Shown piece by piece: positions 46,735 to 58,215 of a stretch of DNA of 64,000 nucleotides. The notes under the pieces are model-generated. The model did no database searches. It saw nothing but the letters and a program-made list of their open reading frames with translations, and was not told the origin of the DNA. Location of the stretch: positions 21,990,699-22,054,698 of the forward strand of contig CM055095.1 of assembly GCA_029204225.1 (NCBI GenBank), read 5' to 3'. How positions within the stretch are numbered: position 1 is the stretch's first letter; every line of letters starts with the position of its first letter. Made by a program: the position numbers and the translations under genes. Source of the stretch: Diphasiastrum complanatum (taxonomy: Eukaryota > Streptophyta > Lycopodiopsida > Lycopodiales > Lycopodiaceae).

Positions 46735-47070
46735 CTATCCAGAGACAAATAGCAGCAGCTAAGATGGCAAACGAGCTAACATGGATCAATTAAATGTTGG
46801 AAGGATTAGATGAAAATATTTTTGAACCTTATGTCTTGCTTATGGATAACACTTCAGCAAACTATCTTACAAAAGATCATGTATTTAATTCGAGAACGAA
46901 ACACATAGCTATCAAGTATCATGTCATTCGAGACTTAGTTGAAAAGAAGATACTGAAGACAGTCTTCATACCTACTGAGGAAATGACAACTGATACCTTT
47001 ACAAAGCCATTGAGTAAAGCTTTGTTTGAGAAGTAGCAAAGAAGATTGGGGTTAATCCAACTACCCACTT
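46735..47070 (+). pseudogene. Copia RNase H C-terminal fragment
   Basis: Reads KMANELTWIN, stop, then MLEGLDENIFEPYVLLMDNT, KHIAIKYHVIRDLVEKKI and TDTFTKPLSKALFEK, ending in a polypurine tract (TTTGAGAGGGAG). It is homologous to the RNase H of Copia H (MANELTWLRQLLDGLGE) but in the opposite orientation and with its own LTR. RT is missing upstream. Confidence 0.8.
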
Positions 47071-47081
47071 TGAGAGGGAGC

Positions 47082-47725
47082 TGTAGAACACCTCAATAGA
47101 CAAGTCTCATTTCTACTAACAAAGTGTACAGTTTAATTGACAAAGGTTGAGAAATCAAATTCGAAATAATCGACATGTATTTATTCGAATCAACCAATGA
47201 TGATTCGATCTTGATTCATTCCACATTTATATATTTGACCTTTATTCTTGTTCAATAGATGAACGAATTCAAAAGATAAACTATCAAACCTAGAAACAAA
47301 ATGTCATTGTATATCCGTTTTAACGGTTAGATTAACTGTATATAGGAGGAAGAAGGCCAAGAGACCTATCCTGTGACAATATAAATACATGTACACTTAC
47401 TCATTGTAAGTAGATGAAGGTAGATAGATAGAAGCAGATAGAAGAATCAGAATCAATGGATTGATTTTTACTTCATTTGGTGTTTCATGCTTATTTCTGC
47501 TAGAAATAAGTATGAAACACCAAATTAAGTAAAAATCAAATATCATATTTGTTCTGATTATCTAAAATTATCCATCACACTCATACACATGTTTAAATCT
47601 GCACAATTTATTCAAACATAATAGAACCTGCTCTATTCGTAAATAGGCCAGATTCAAACACGATTGAAGATGCTGATAATAGTTTGATTTATTCTAAAGG
47701 AAAATTCCCGGTGTTTTTCCTACAA
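47082..47725 (+). repeat. 3' LTR, TGTAG...CTACA family
   Basis: 644 bp, starting right after the polypurine tract with TGTAGAACACC and ending TTTTTCCTACA. The 5-bp ends are inverted repeats. Near 47,475-47,535 it holds an imperfect palindrome around GGTGTTTCATGCTTATTTCT. The terminal part recurs at 31,711-32,011. Confidence 0.8.
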
Positions 47726-48155
47726 TTCGATGATGTAGTGGAGTGTCTAAATAGTCCTCCCAAGAAGAATAAAAACAATAAATTATAAGGATCGATATTT
47801 CAATATTTGGACAATTGCTAGATGACTAGATCATTCATTAACTTGGTAGGATATATTCTTAAGTAGGTGTCGTTGACAACCATGAAGAGTTCAAATAATT
47901 AGTAATCTATGACAACCATGCAATCTTCGATAGATATTCTATGTTAATCTATGGAATAAAAGCATCAAATAGAGAGAAGAAAAACTCGAAAACATTCGAC
48001 TATGATTAACAAATGATCCTCAAATGTGAATGATCTTATTAAGCTTTATGATTAGCACACAAATTGATTCTAGATTGAATAGCAAGATCTAGTACAGAAT
48101 TTAATGGCTTAATCACAATCTAGCATGCTAAGAATCAAAGAATGATAGCTTTGCA
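47726..48155 (-). repeat. Inverted LTR piece of the Copia C family
   Basis: About 48,005-48,150 is the reverse complement of the LTR part at 29,480-29,600 (shared TAGCATGCTA and TTGATTCTAGATTGAA words). It abuts a direct copy of the leader at 48,156, so LTR and leader are in opposite orientation here. The first 280 bases are unassigned. Confidence 0.55.
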
Positions 48156-48900
48156 TGCTATTATCTCTAATTGTTCAAGAATTTGTGAGCTAATTCAAGC
48201 AAAAAAAGTAGTTAATCACTTTTCTTTACCTTTCCTTGAAAAGTGTTTGGATCAAAGAGGATAGAAACTGAATTTTCAGGCCAGAACTAACATTGTACGG
48301 AATTTTAGAATTCCGCACATGTGAAAATCAGAGATTTTCAGTCCCCTTTAATTCCTTTCTATTTGGTCCAAAGAAAGTGGTGTTATAGCTTGATGGAAAT
48401 CTTATGAAGAGTACTTTCCATAACAATTGATCCCAAATCAATCTGATGTGTCTATCAAGAGTTATAAACTCTTAAAGAGGGTAGGGAGAGGTCCAAAATC
48501 CGAGTGACTTCTTTTTGATTTGATTCAATCTTGCTTGATTCTTAATCCATTGTTTTGAGTATCCAACACAAGAAACTAAAGATCAAGACAAAGTTTGATG
48601 TTATTGAACACCTTTGAGCCTTCTGTGAATCATTAGTGTTTTCTTTTGAAGCATCTAACACGTGCCAAAAGTAGAATTCAAACTTGTCTAAGTGCCTCAA
48701 TCCATTTTGAGAGACTGATCTAGATTATCTTGCTTTGTGGAATATTTGAGATCTATCTCAACAAATACAGTTGCACGTTTTTCACATAGGAAGGTAGTAC
48801 ACCCTTGAAAATACCTATAGTGAAAGAGAGTAGCAACATTAAGTCAAATTGGAACAAGCTCAAACATATAATTGTCCAATAACAAGAAAGTCTTCACAAT
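48156..48900 (+). other. Leader of the Copia C family, second copy
   Basis: Parallels 29,675-30,411 closely (ATGCTATTATCTCT, GAATTTGTGAGC, AAAGAGGGTA-GGAGAGGTCC). It has no coding potential and leads straight into the gag ATG at 48,901. Confidence 0.65.
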
Positions 48901-49848
48901 ATGGCATCTGTGGGAGGATATCTCCTAGAAGCAAGTGAAAGACTAGGTACCTCTAATTACTCAATATGGAAGGTAAGTATGAAGTCTATTTTGATACTCC
49001 AAGATATTATAGACATAGTACTTGGTATTGAGGAGGACCCTCGAGCACAGCTTGAGGAGGAGGAGCTTCGAGCACAACTTGAAATACCAAAGTACAAGAA
49101 GAGAGCTAGAATGGCTCTACATTTCATTAAAATGAATGTCTCTAATGAGATTCTGAGAGAAATAGGATCTTGCACCACTACCAAAGATGACTGGGATGCA
49201 CTTAAGTCCATCTATGAAGCTAAGAACACTTCTAGAATTCTCACTCTTAGAAATCGGATTTTCCAAAGTTTTCAAAGAAGTAAGGAGAGTGCATCAAATT
49301 ATGTTCTGAGAGTAAAAGATCTTCATAGGGAGCTTGCTTGTGTTGGTGTCAAAATCAATCAAGATGAGCTAGTACAAGTCATTTTAAATGGCTTAAAAGA
49401 AGACTATGATAATCTTGTTCAATCCTTTGCCATTAAGGAGGAGTTGCCCAATTTGGAAACTCTTCAAGGAATTCTCATCTCTGAAGAAGCTAGGCGAAGT
49501 TACAAACTTTCTAGGATGAACAAAGTCGAGCATATTGGAAGTGACAAAGCTCTCTTTGTCAAGGACAAGCATAAAGGAAGGAGCAAGAACCAGTTTTCTC
49601 AAGTTTTCAACAAAGACAAAGCCAAGGAAAGAGACAAAGATGGTGAAGAGAATGACTCATCTCATCCTTCTACTTCAAAGACCAAGAAGAAGAAAGTCAA
49701 GTGTTTCTTTTGTAGCAAGAAGGGGCACTATGACTCTAATTGCTTCAAAAAGAAAAATCAACTCAAACAAGCAAATCTCTCTAATGAGAAAGAAGAAGAT
49801 TTTATTGCAAGTGATGGAGAAGGATCACTCATGGTGTCAAGTACATAA
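48901..49848 (+). CDS. Copia gag, near-intact (315 codons)
   Basis: An open gag frame from ATG 48,901. The N-terminus MASVGGYLLEASERLGTSNY fits the Copia-type gag domain (DUF4219/UBN2 region). It continues through KDDWDALKSIYEAKNTSRIL, ELVQVILNGLKEDYDNLVQS and a basic C-terminus to a CCHC zinc knuckle (CFFCSKKGHYDSNC, about residues 272-285), which would bind element RNA in virus-like particles. An internal duplication of a short acidic stretch (RAQLEEEELRAQLE) is absent from the 30.4-kb copy. The frame ends soon after the knuckle at 49,848, where oppositely oriented Copia K integrase sequence begins, so protease and pol are missing. Confidence 0.85.
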   Translation: MASVGGYLLEASERLGTSNYSIWKVSMKSILILQDIIDIVLGIEEDPRAQLEEEELRAQLEIPKYKKRARMALHFIKMNVSNEILREIGSCTTTKDDWDALKSIYEAKNTSRILTLRNRIFQSFQRSKESASNYVLRVKDLHRELACVGVKINQDELVQVILNGLKEDYDNLVQSFAIKEELPNLETLQGILISEEARRSYKLSRMNKVEHIGSDKALFVKDKHKGRSKNQFSQVFNKDKAKERDKDGEENDSSHPSTSKTKKKKVKCFFCSKKGHYDSNCFKKKNQLKQANLSNEKEEDFIASDGEGSLMVSST

Positions 49849-49854
49849 AGTTTT

Positions 49855-51690
49855 AAATTCGTTGGAAATGTACTCACCTCCACGATCAGTGCAAATTTGC
49901 TTCAACTTGTCTCAGCCCAATTGGTATACTCAACGAATTTCTCGAAAGCTTCTGATTTTGTATGCATAAAGTATACTACAGCGAACTTGCTGAGGTCATC
50001 AATAAACGTAATGAAATATTTTGCATCACCTAAAGACAATACTCCAAATGGTCCACAGATATCCGAATGTACAATTTTCAGTACCTTGGTTGCTTTAGAA
50101 ACATCTTTATTGAAAGGTGCACAAGTTATTTTGTCTTTAAGACAAGATTTGCAGGTAGTTCGAATATCTCAACTCTTGATTTCGACTCCTTCAATTTTCT
50201 TTGACTCTTGTTGGCTTGGTACAAGGCTTCCATGTTCATGTGACATAACCTCTCGTGCCACATAATATCTGTCAATTCTTGAGCTTGATTCGCTTGCTCG
50301 ACTTGAGTTCGAATGCTCAAGTGATTCAAATTTCCATTTTTGTTACCTTTAGTAACTAGGTTATCAAAATCTTCATCGAACAATTTACAAGAGTCCTGTG
50401 TTGACTATCTTTGCTATGGATAAAAGATCTTTATCAAGTGTAGGAACATAGAGAACTTCCTCTAGCTTCTTGTCACCCTGATTCGCGTCTAACCACAGTA
50501 CACCAGTTCCGTCAACTTCATGCTTAGAGCCATCTCCAAGTACAATGTATCTCGAAGAATTCATCTTCTTATAGTATGATAAAATTTGTTTCGAGAAAAC
50601 AAAATGTGAGGTGGCTCCCGAATCAAGTACTACTTCTCAAATTTTTGAATTCAAAGAACAACATAGATCAGTACAAACATATGCTGCTGAGTTTCTTGTC
50701 GTCCTCTCTTCTGCTCCTCTAGAGCATTTTGCTTTGTCTTTGACAAAATTTGAATATGAAGGTTCACTTCGATTTTGCTCCTTATTCTTGGATTTTGATA
50801 ATAATCTACTACTACATGACCCTGTTTATGACAATGAATACAATCAATCTTTGGGTTCAACCAACACTTGTCTTCTGGATGACCTAATCTTTTGCATCTG
50901 TTGCAAATCTTCCTATCACCAAAATCTTTTGAGTGTTGTTTACTTGATTGTCAATCATTTGTCTTGGATTCATCTGAACGATTTTCATTCTTTCTTCGAT
51001 TGCTATCGGCCTTCTGAGATGACTCCCTCTTAGACCGAGACTTCTTCAAAGATTGATTCTTCTGAGTAAATAGAGCTTTTTTCAAATCACCATTGTCATC
51101 ATAGAATCCGCGAGGTTCTACTTCCTCTTTGACTCCATCTATTGCCTTCTGAAGTGTCATAGACAAATCTTTTGCCAGTAAAGTTCAAGTTGTGTGGAAT
51201 GACATGGACATGGCTCGAAGAAAATAGCTAAGTTGTTTTTCCTTTGAGATTGCATTTTTTGTGTCAAAATTCTGCAAAGAAAAAAATAGATCCTTTATTT
51301 TTCACACAAAAGTGGTCAAATCTTTGTTGTCCCATTGTAGGTAAGTCAATTGGTCCTCCAAGAACATGATTTGATTCCGTGATCGAGTCTCATTTTTGGT
51401 TTGCAATTCTTCCCACAATTCTTTCGCATTCGAAGTTGAGAAAAGATCTAGCATTATGTTGTCATTCACTGAAAACGAAATAATTGCTATAGCTTTGTCA
51501 TTTTTCTCCCTCCATTCACGAAATTCTTTTCCAGGAGTAATTGGCTTCTCTTCTGTTGAATCTACCCATTGTCAAAGACCTTCGCCCTTTTGTATGAGTG
51601 AAGTCTTTAATCTCCAGACTAGATAATTTGAACCTTCTGTATCCAAGATCGTACTGATCTTAGACTGAATGCTGTAGATTGAAGACATCT
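49855..51690 (-). pseudogene. Copia K: gag, protease and integrase start
   Basis: Minus-strand Copia 5' half. Gag starts MSSIYSIQSKISTILDTEGS near 51,690 and runs with stops through LWEELQTKNETRSRNQIMFL and SMTLQKAIDGVKEEVEP. Zinc-knuckle-type motifs (CNRCKRLGHPEDKC, CIHCHKQGHVVVDY) lie at about 50,910-50,830; the second has Tyr in place of the last Cys. The protease (VVLDSGATSHFVFS, near 50,630) keeps its Asp-Ser-Gly. Then VPTLDKDLLSIAKIV, the pre-integrase region and the first part of the integrase core (KIVHSDICGPFGVLSLGDAK, FIDDLSKFAVVYFM), truncated at about 49,855. RT is absent. Confidence 0.8.
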
Positions 51691-51784
51691 TCAAATCTTC
51701 TGAATTTTTAAAAATAAGCTCTTTGAAACCACAATGATGTTGTTGAGCTTTAACACTCAAACACACTCTTGTCGAGTAACTTGG

Positions 51785-52542
51785 TGTTGGATTTTAATGC
51801 TCAGGACCAAATCCATGGAGTAATGAGCATCTTGAAAGATTCAACCAAAGTCGACTCCATCAACTTCAAAGTCATCGAAGTGTCTGAAGTCCGACTTCAT
51901 CGACTTCGACTTCTTATGTATATACCCATCAACCAAACTCATCGACATTTCAACACTAACTCCATCAACCGAATTCGTCGACATGTCCGGCTTCGATGAC
52001 TTACCTGACGTCACCGACTTTTCACTAACTAACTCAACTTCGTCAACTTCTTCTTTATCAGAGAAAAGTCGATCCATGAGCTGTCAGATGACTTCAAGTA
52101 CATCTCTGATAGTCCACCTAATTTGTACATACATTTACAATTAGAAAATACGGCCATCTAATGCATAACGTCTATAGTACATTAAGTAGTTAAGATTTCA
52201 TGCTCCCAATGAACTGAACACTGACATGCAATCATCAATGTATAGCGTCAGCACTCTTGCCAGATTGGTGAGGTTGTATTTTAGCTAAGTAACTAAGTTG
52301 CTATCAATTAGTTAGGTTTTTGCAATCAAAGATAATTAGCTGGAGAATTTTGTGCTGCTCCACGCTCTTGTACTCATTTTTCATTCAATTAGAGTGAAAG
52401 TTTTGTCTCACTTCTGCTTCGTTCGTTTGCGTAGCTACCCAGTTTTGATCTTGACTAATTTTGTTGTTAACTGTTGCACTACCGATCCACAAACCATCCA
52501 TCCGCTATCAGACTTCCGTTGCTATCCAACCATTTTCCAACA
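51785..52542 (+). repeat. 5' LTR of Copia D
   Basis: 758 bp with TGTTGG...CCAACA ends. It matches 55,373-55,893 over the available length, including the TCATCGAAGTG and CGACATGTCCG repeats. The interior is rich in short TCGACTTC/CATCGAC words. Confidence 0.9.
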
Positions 52543-52554
52543 TGGTATCAGAGC
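52543..52554 (+). other. Primer-binding site of Copia D
   Basis: TGGTATCAGAGC immediately after the LTR end, complementary to initiator-Met tRNA. Confidence 0.9.
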
Positions 52555-52682
52555 GAGTGGCTCAGTAATATGCATTTCTATTGCAGGTTATCAGTTTTGT
52601 TTCTACCAATACTTCATCTCAGCAAGTGCACAACTAGTAGTATTCAGATATTGTTGTTTCTACCAATAATCTCTACACCAGA

Positions 52683-55365
52683 ATGGATTCATCTTCTAGT
52701 TCATCTTTGATTGACAAGCTCGACGGAGAGAACTGTGGGACATCGTCGATGGCACTAAGGTCAAACCAGAGGCTGATGCAGCCAACATCACCAAATGGAG
52801 ACAGACAGATGGCAAGGCATTTGCCTTGATCACTCTCAATATCAAGGATTCTCAGATCATCCACATACGTGCTACTCGGACCGCTAAGGATGCATGGGAC
52901 ATCCTAACAACTCTTTATGATATCAGAGATGTCACCTCCAAGCTTCATCTGAGGAATAAATTCTTCACTCTCAGAATGTCTGATGTAGATAGTGTTTCGA
53001 GCCATCTCAACACTTTCAAGAACCTTATGGAGCAGTTGAAAATCAGACTCGGAGAAAGATCAAGGCTCTACATACTGATGGAGGGGGAGAATCATCTCCA
53101 CCGAATTCAAGGAATTCTGCAAGGCAAATGGAATACATCAACAATACACAACCAGCTGCTCACCTCAGTCCAATGGTGTAGCTGAAAGGAAGAATTGAAC
53201 ACTCATCGAAAGTGCCAAGAGCATGATGGCCTATGCCTCTCTTCCAAAGAGTTTTTGGGCAGAAGCTGTTACTACAACAGCCTATCTAACCGATCCATCA
53301 CCAAGGCTTTGAATGGCCAAACACCTTATGAGGTGTGGATAGGCAGTCAAGCATATCCGAGTGTTTGGATGTATTGCCTACGCTCAAATCCCTGAAGATC
53401 TAAGAAAGAAGGTATGATATGAGCAAAAAATAGATCTTTATCAACTACTCCCCAATCGATCTTTATCGGCTACTCCCCATACCACAAGGCATACAAGCTC
53501 TACAACGTGGACACTCAGAAATCGTTCACCAGTAGAGATGTCGTTTTTGTGGAAGACGGATTTATCAACCACAAGGGGAAAGCTCCATCGACTTCTAGTC
53601 CAAGAGTTGACAACTTCGAACTCAAGACTGATCATAAGCTCGACACTGACTCCTCCGACAATGAGTCAAAGTCGAATCACATCAGAGGACTGAAGTTCAA
53701 CCCAGAAGATCAAACCGGTCTAGACAGCCTCCATCCCAATCTATGAATGATCCGACCTACTACTTTGGACAAGAACCAACCACAGCTTCAGAGGCAATGT
53801 CGACACCTGATCCTGATCACTGGAAAGTTGCAATGGACACCGAATTTGATTCTCTTATGAAGAATCAAACATACACTGTTACTGAGCTGCCAAAGGATCA
53901 AAATCCGATTCCATGCAAATGGATTTTTAAGGCAAAGTATGATGCTGAAGGAAGACTCAATCGATACAAGGCCAAGCTTGTTGCCAAAGGCTTCTCCCAG
54001 ATCCCAGATCTGGATTATTTGGAGACCTTCAGCCCTATCGTTAAGCATGCTTTGATTCACCTACTACTCTTTTTTGCAGTTGTAGCCGATTTCGAAATCC
54101 ACCAAATGGATGTCCAGACTGCCTTCCTCAACGGAACTACCGAAGAGGAGATCTACATATCACAGCAAGAGGGATACGAGCTCAAGAGTAAGAAGCACCT
54201 AGTGTGCAAAATTCACAAAGCTCTCTATGGTTTGAAACAATCACCAAAAGCTTGGTTTTAGAAGATCAATGCATTTCTAGTCGAGAATGGATTTACTCCA
54301 AACTCAACAGACTTGAATGTTTACTTCAAGTATGTTTCTAGTTCCTTCATTATCATCACTCTCTATGTTGATGATACGTTACTTTTTAGTAACAACTTGA
54401 ATTTGATGAAGGATACGAAATGCATGCTAGACCAGGAGTACAAAATGACTTATATGGGTCCAGCCCATTACTGTCTCGGAATCCAAATCTATCGAGATCG
54501 ACCCAGCAAATAGATCTTCATCAATCAACAATGATATCTCATCAACGTGCTAGAAAAATATAGAATGGCCAATTGCAAATCAAACTACTTCCCACTCAAC
54601 CCTGGTCTGAAGCTGTCGAAGGAGCAATGTCCACAATCTGAGACAGAGAAGGAGGAAATGAGGCAATATCCATTTCACTCCATTATCGGGTCACTCATGT
54701 ATGCTATGCTATGCACTCGACCTGACTCGACATACTCCATCAGTTCTCTCAGCCAATTCCTATCGAATCCAGGGCCAACTCATTGGAAAGCTCTCATGAA
54801 GGTCATGAAGGTCATGAAGTATGTCCAAGCTACAAAACATCTCAGCATCTATTATGGAGGTAGCCAATCTGCCAATATTCTTGAAGGATATACAGATGCA
54901 GATTGGGCAGGAGATATCGACACCAGAAGATCAACTTTTGGATTTGTATTCTTATTGAATCAAGGCCCAATCTCATGGAACAACCGAAAGCAGACCTCAG
55001 TAGCATTATCTTCAACCGAATCAGAATACATAACTGTTACAAATGCTACCAAGGAGGCAATCTGGCTAAGAGACCTGCTTGTAGATATCAGCCATGCTCA
55101 GGAACATCCAACGACAATTTATTGTGATAATCAAAGCACAATAGCACTCTCTCTAAATCCAAGATTTCACTCTCGCAGCAAACACATTGAAATCAGGTAT
55201 CACTACCTTAGAGAAAAAGTGCAAGGCAAGGAAGTGCCGTTGTTTTACTAGAGGACAAAGTTAATGGTAGCAGATTACTTCACAAAAGCTCTATCAAAGA
55301 AGCACCATCTCAGATTTAATGACATGTTAAATTTGAAGATCCAAGTTTTTCAGGATCCACATTAA
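52683..55365 (+). pseudogene. Copia D: gag fused to integrase, then RT and RNase H
   Basis: Gag starts MDSSSSSSLIDKLDGE and, after a small internal deletion, goes on as WDIVDGTKVKPEADAANITK through FKNLMEQLKI near 53,045. It then joins the integrase core (KALHTDGGGE, SPQSNGVAE-like with shifts), so zinc knuckle, protease and pre-integrase region are missing. RT/RNase H (53,743-55,365) stays in one frame: HWKVAMDTEFDSLMKNQTYT, IHQMDVQTAFLNGTTEEEIY, YGLKQSPKAWF, the [10 protein letters not shown] box (near 54,370), GSLMYAMLCTRPD, DADWAGDIDTRRST and CDNQSTIALSLNPRFHSRSK. It has stops at 54,259 (TAG), 54,511 (TAG), near 54,532 (TGA) and 55,249 (TAG). The polypurine tract AAGGGGGAG precedes the 3' LTR. 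Confidence 0.88.
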
Positions 55366-55372
55366 GGGGGAG

Positions 55373-55893
55373 TGTTGGATTTTAATGCTCAGGAGCATAT
55401 CCATGGAGTAATGAGCATTCTGAAAGATTCAGTCGAAGTCGACTCCATCAACTTCGAAGTCATCGAAGTGTTCGATGTCCAACTTCATCGACTTTGACTT
55501 CTCATGTATATACCCATCAACCAAATTCATCGACATTTCAACACTAACTCCACCAACCGAATTCGTCGACATGTCCGACTTTGACAACTTACCTAACGTC
55601 ACCGACTTTTCACCAACTAACTCAACTTCATCGACTTCTTCTTTATCAGGGAAAAGTCGATCCATGAATTGTCAGACTGCTTCAAGTACATCTCTGACAG
55701 TCCACCTAATTTGTACATACATTTGCAATTAGAGAAGACGACCATCTAATGCATAATGGCTATAGTACATTAAGTAGTTAAGATTTCATGCTCCTAATGC
55801 ACTAAGCACTGACATGCAATCATCAATGTTTAGCATCAACACTCTTGCCAGATTGGTGAGGCTATATTCTAGTTAAGTATCTAAGTTGCTATC
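55373..55893 (+). repeat. 3' LTR of Copia D, interrupted
   Basis: Starts TGTTGGATTTTAATGC right after the polypurine tract and follows the 5' LTR up to GTTGCTATC, where the second non-coding LTR element begins. The remaining 240 or so bases expected of the LTR are not found after that insertion. Confidence 0.88.
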
Positions 55894-57045
55894 TGTTATG
55901 TCCATGACCAGTAAGTAGGATTCAGTATACTCCTAGTCTTGGATACACGGTACTCCAGTAAATCAAGCTGTTAGTTATGCCACGTCATACTGGATGTGAC
56001 CCGAAAGTAACTAATATCCTTGTGAGGCCCAGAACACACTAAATGGAGTTTAGACAAGGTATGAGACAGTGTATATGTGTAGAGTTATCAATAGCAATTC
56101 TATGAATAGATGGTACATGCATAGGACTCTATTCTAGCTGGATCTATGTATAGGGAACTTAGGGCTATGCATGGCTATGTGCCCAAGATGCTTATGGCTC
56201 TATAAGAAGAGGCCAAACTCGCCCTACTCCTCATTGTGATCATGGATTCATTGCCAGGGTTTCACTCTACATTCATGCCTCTTGTTCCTTGGCTTGGGGG
56301 TGAAGCTTCTAGAGTTGATTGGTTGCTTCTACTTGGTTGGGTGGTTGATCCACAGTGTGTTTCCCATTGTATATTGTCTTGTAAGCAGGATCTTAGGGAA
56401 CTTCCCTTATAGTGGTATTAGAGCAAGGCTTACGAAGATTGGAGAACATGGAGAAGGGCTACCTTTCGTCGAAATTTTGGATTGGATCCATGAGAATTCT
56501 CTTCCAAGGTGGATAGCAAGGGCGCAAGTGAGTGTACTATCCCAGTTTCAATATGCATGTTGCTAAGATCCATTACTCTTGGGATTCTTTGTGGTTATAT
56601 GGAGAATTGTCCTCGAAGGCCAATTTGAAATGTTTTTTTGGAGCTTTTTCATGTGTAGATCAAATCTTTGGTAGATCTGAATTTTTTAGAAAGTGTACTT
56701 TCATTTTAGGGTTCATTAATGATGAAATTAATGATGCATGCCAGTTCTCTCCAATGATTTATAATTCTAGGCTATGTTTTGGTCAAAATTGCTTGGTTTT
56801 TCATGCTTTTTGGCACAAAATAGATAGTAAGAACCAAAACCAACAAGATCAGATCAATTAGATGGTTGTAATTCCGTAAATTGGTTTGCATGTGTTAGAG
56901 AAAGAGTTGTATGTCATGAATTTCCACTTTATGGTGATGAAAAAACCGGAAAATAGCCAAAAATCATCATTTTGGCTTGTTTTTTCATAAAGTTGGATAG
57001 TAGGTGGCTGTAAAACACCATGTAGAGCTTGTATAATGGTGGACC
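55894..57045 (+). mobile_element. Non-coding LTR element, copy 2 (truncated)
   Basis: LTR 55,894-56,411 (TGTTATGTCC...CCCTTATA), a one-base-changed priming site TGGTATTAGAGC at 56,413, and about 630 bases of interior that parallel 40,395-41,015 of copy 1. Similarity stops near GTAGAGCTTGTA at 57,030-57,045. The rest of the interior and the 3' LTR are lost. It has no coding capacity. Confidence 0.85.
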
Positions 57046-57686
57046 AAATCAATCTGAATAAAATTACTATCTTTAAGGTGAGGAATAGAATTTCTCACCT
57101 GTTATTGGAGGACAAAATTCGCCCACATGTGGGCAAGGGATCAAAACCTAGGTTGGCAAGCCCAACCCAAGCATGCTACACCGCCACACACATTGATGTC
57201 TTGAGATTTAGTGGTTATTGTACGTTAGCATGTTATATTTTTCCTTTTAGATTTTAACTTTGAAATTGACTCTCAATTATAAGGTTATACCAACTATAAT
57301 GTGTAGGGGAAGTCCACCCCCCTGCCCCCTTTTCCTGAAGGCCTTCCGTAGCGTAAAAACTTTTAGGTTCTCTTTTAAAATAGAAATTTACTTTCTATAT
57401 ATCAAAAGTTTGACATGAATTACCCATGTGATACCCTGTCTGACTTTTTAAAAACGAAAAAGTGACAGCTTACATATTTGTAAGGTTATAACGACTAATT
57501 ATTTTTACAAAAAATTTCAAATAAATGATTATGTCACGTAAGGGTGTCGTCAAATATAAAGGGACAAGATCTTAGGTAATTATGTATAAAGAAAGCCCCC
57601 ATCCACGGGCCTTTCTTGACTAATAATCAGAAGGTTTGTTGTCCTGAATTTTTTATTTTTAGAAAATACAAAGGCCTTATGCATCA
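57046..57686. other. AT-rich intergenic sequence
   Basis: No coding or repeat boundary supported. The retroelement-dense part of the window ends here. Confidence 0.4.
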
Positions 57687-58020
57687 TAGGGATGGTCTTT
57701 CTTGTGACCATTACAAGTGGTAAGGCTAATTTGAGAATTCAGAAAGAGGTTTTAGGAGCAACATATTCCACACTGTCACTGTTGGGGCCCTTCCATCGTT
57801 GCATGTGGGTTATTAAGTATTTAGGGATGGTCTTTCTTGTGACCATTACAAGTGGTAAGGCTAATTTGAGAATTCAGAAAGAGGTTTTAGGAGCACCGTA
57901 TTCCACACTGCCACTGCTGGGGCCCTTCCATCCAACGATGGAAGGGCCAAGCAAAGCTGAGGGAGGAGAGGGGGCATCACTGGCATGCCAGTGATGGTGC
58001 GGAATACGCTATCCCTAGGT
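57687..58020. repeat. 135-bp tandem duplication within a possible fold-back element
   Basis: A 135-bp unit starting AGGGATGGTCTTTC occurs at about 57,690 and again at about 57,825. The block ends GCTATCCCTA, the inverse of its TAGGGAT start. It also holds a GGCCCTTCCATC/GATGGAAGGGCC hairpin (about 57,920-57,950) and the perfect palindrome TCACTGGCATGCCAGTGA (about 57,976-57,993). The 100-codon frame across both units reflects the period of 45 codons and is not claimed as a gene. Confidence 0.7.
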
Positions 58021-58131
58021 TTTAAGGGCGAGACATAACTTCAATAATTACCCAAAATCACCTACAGAGGTCATTAGAAATACCATTTCTTTGCATATAA
58101 GATTTCTTGCTCTTATCCAAAATGAACATAT

Positions 58132-58215
58132 GATGTGCTCTAAAAAAAGCTTAGAGTAGAGCATAAGATGTGCGCTAAAAAAAATTACGAGCATCATCTT
58201 TTTAGAGCACATCTC
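58132..58215. repeat. Inverted repeat around GATGTGCTCTAAAAA
   Basis: The left arm 58,132-58,149 and right arm 58,198-58,215 pair almost perfectly, with a third partial copy (GATGTGCGCTAAAAAAA) between them. Probably a small fold-back relic. Confidence 0.7.

Noticed and set aside
57692..57994. 100-codon ORF with a 45-residue internal repeat
   Set aside because: It is the translation of a 135-bp tandem DNA duplication whose period happens to be a multiple of three.
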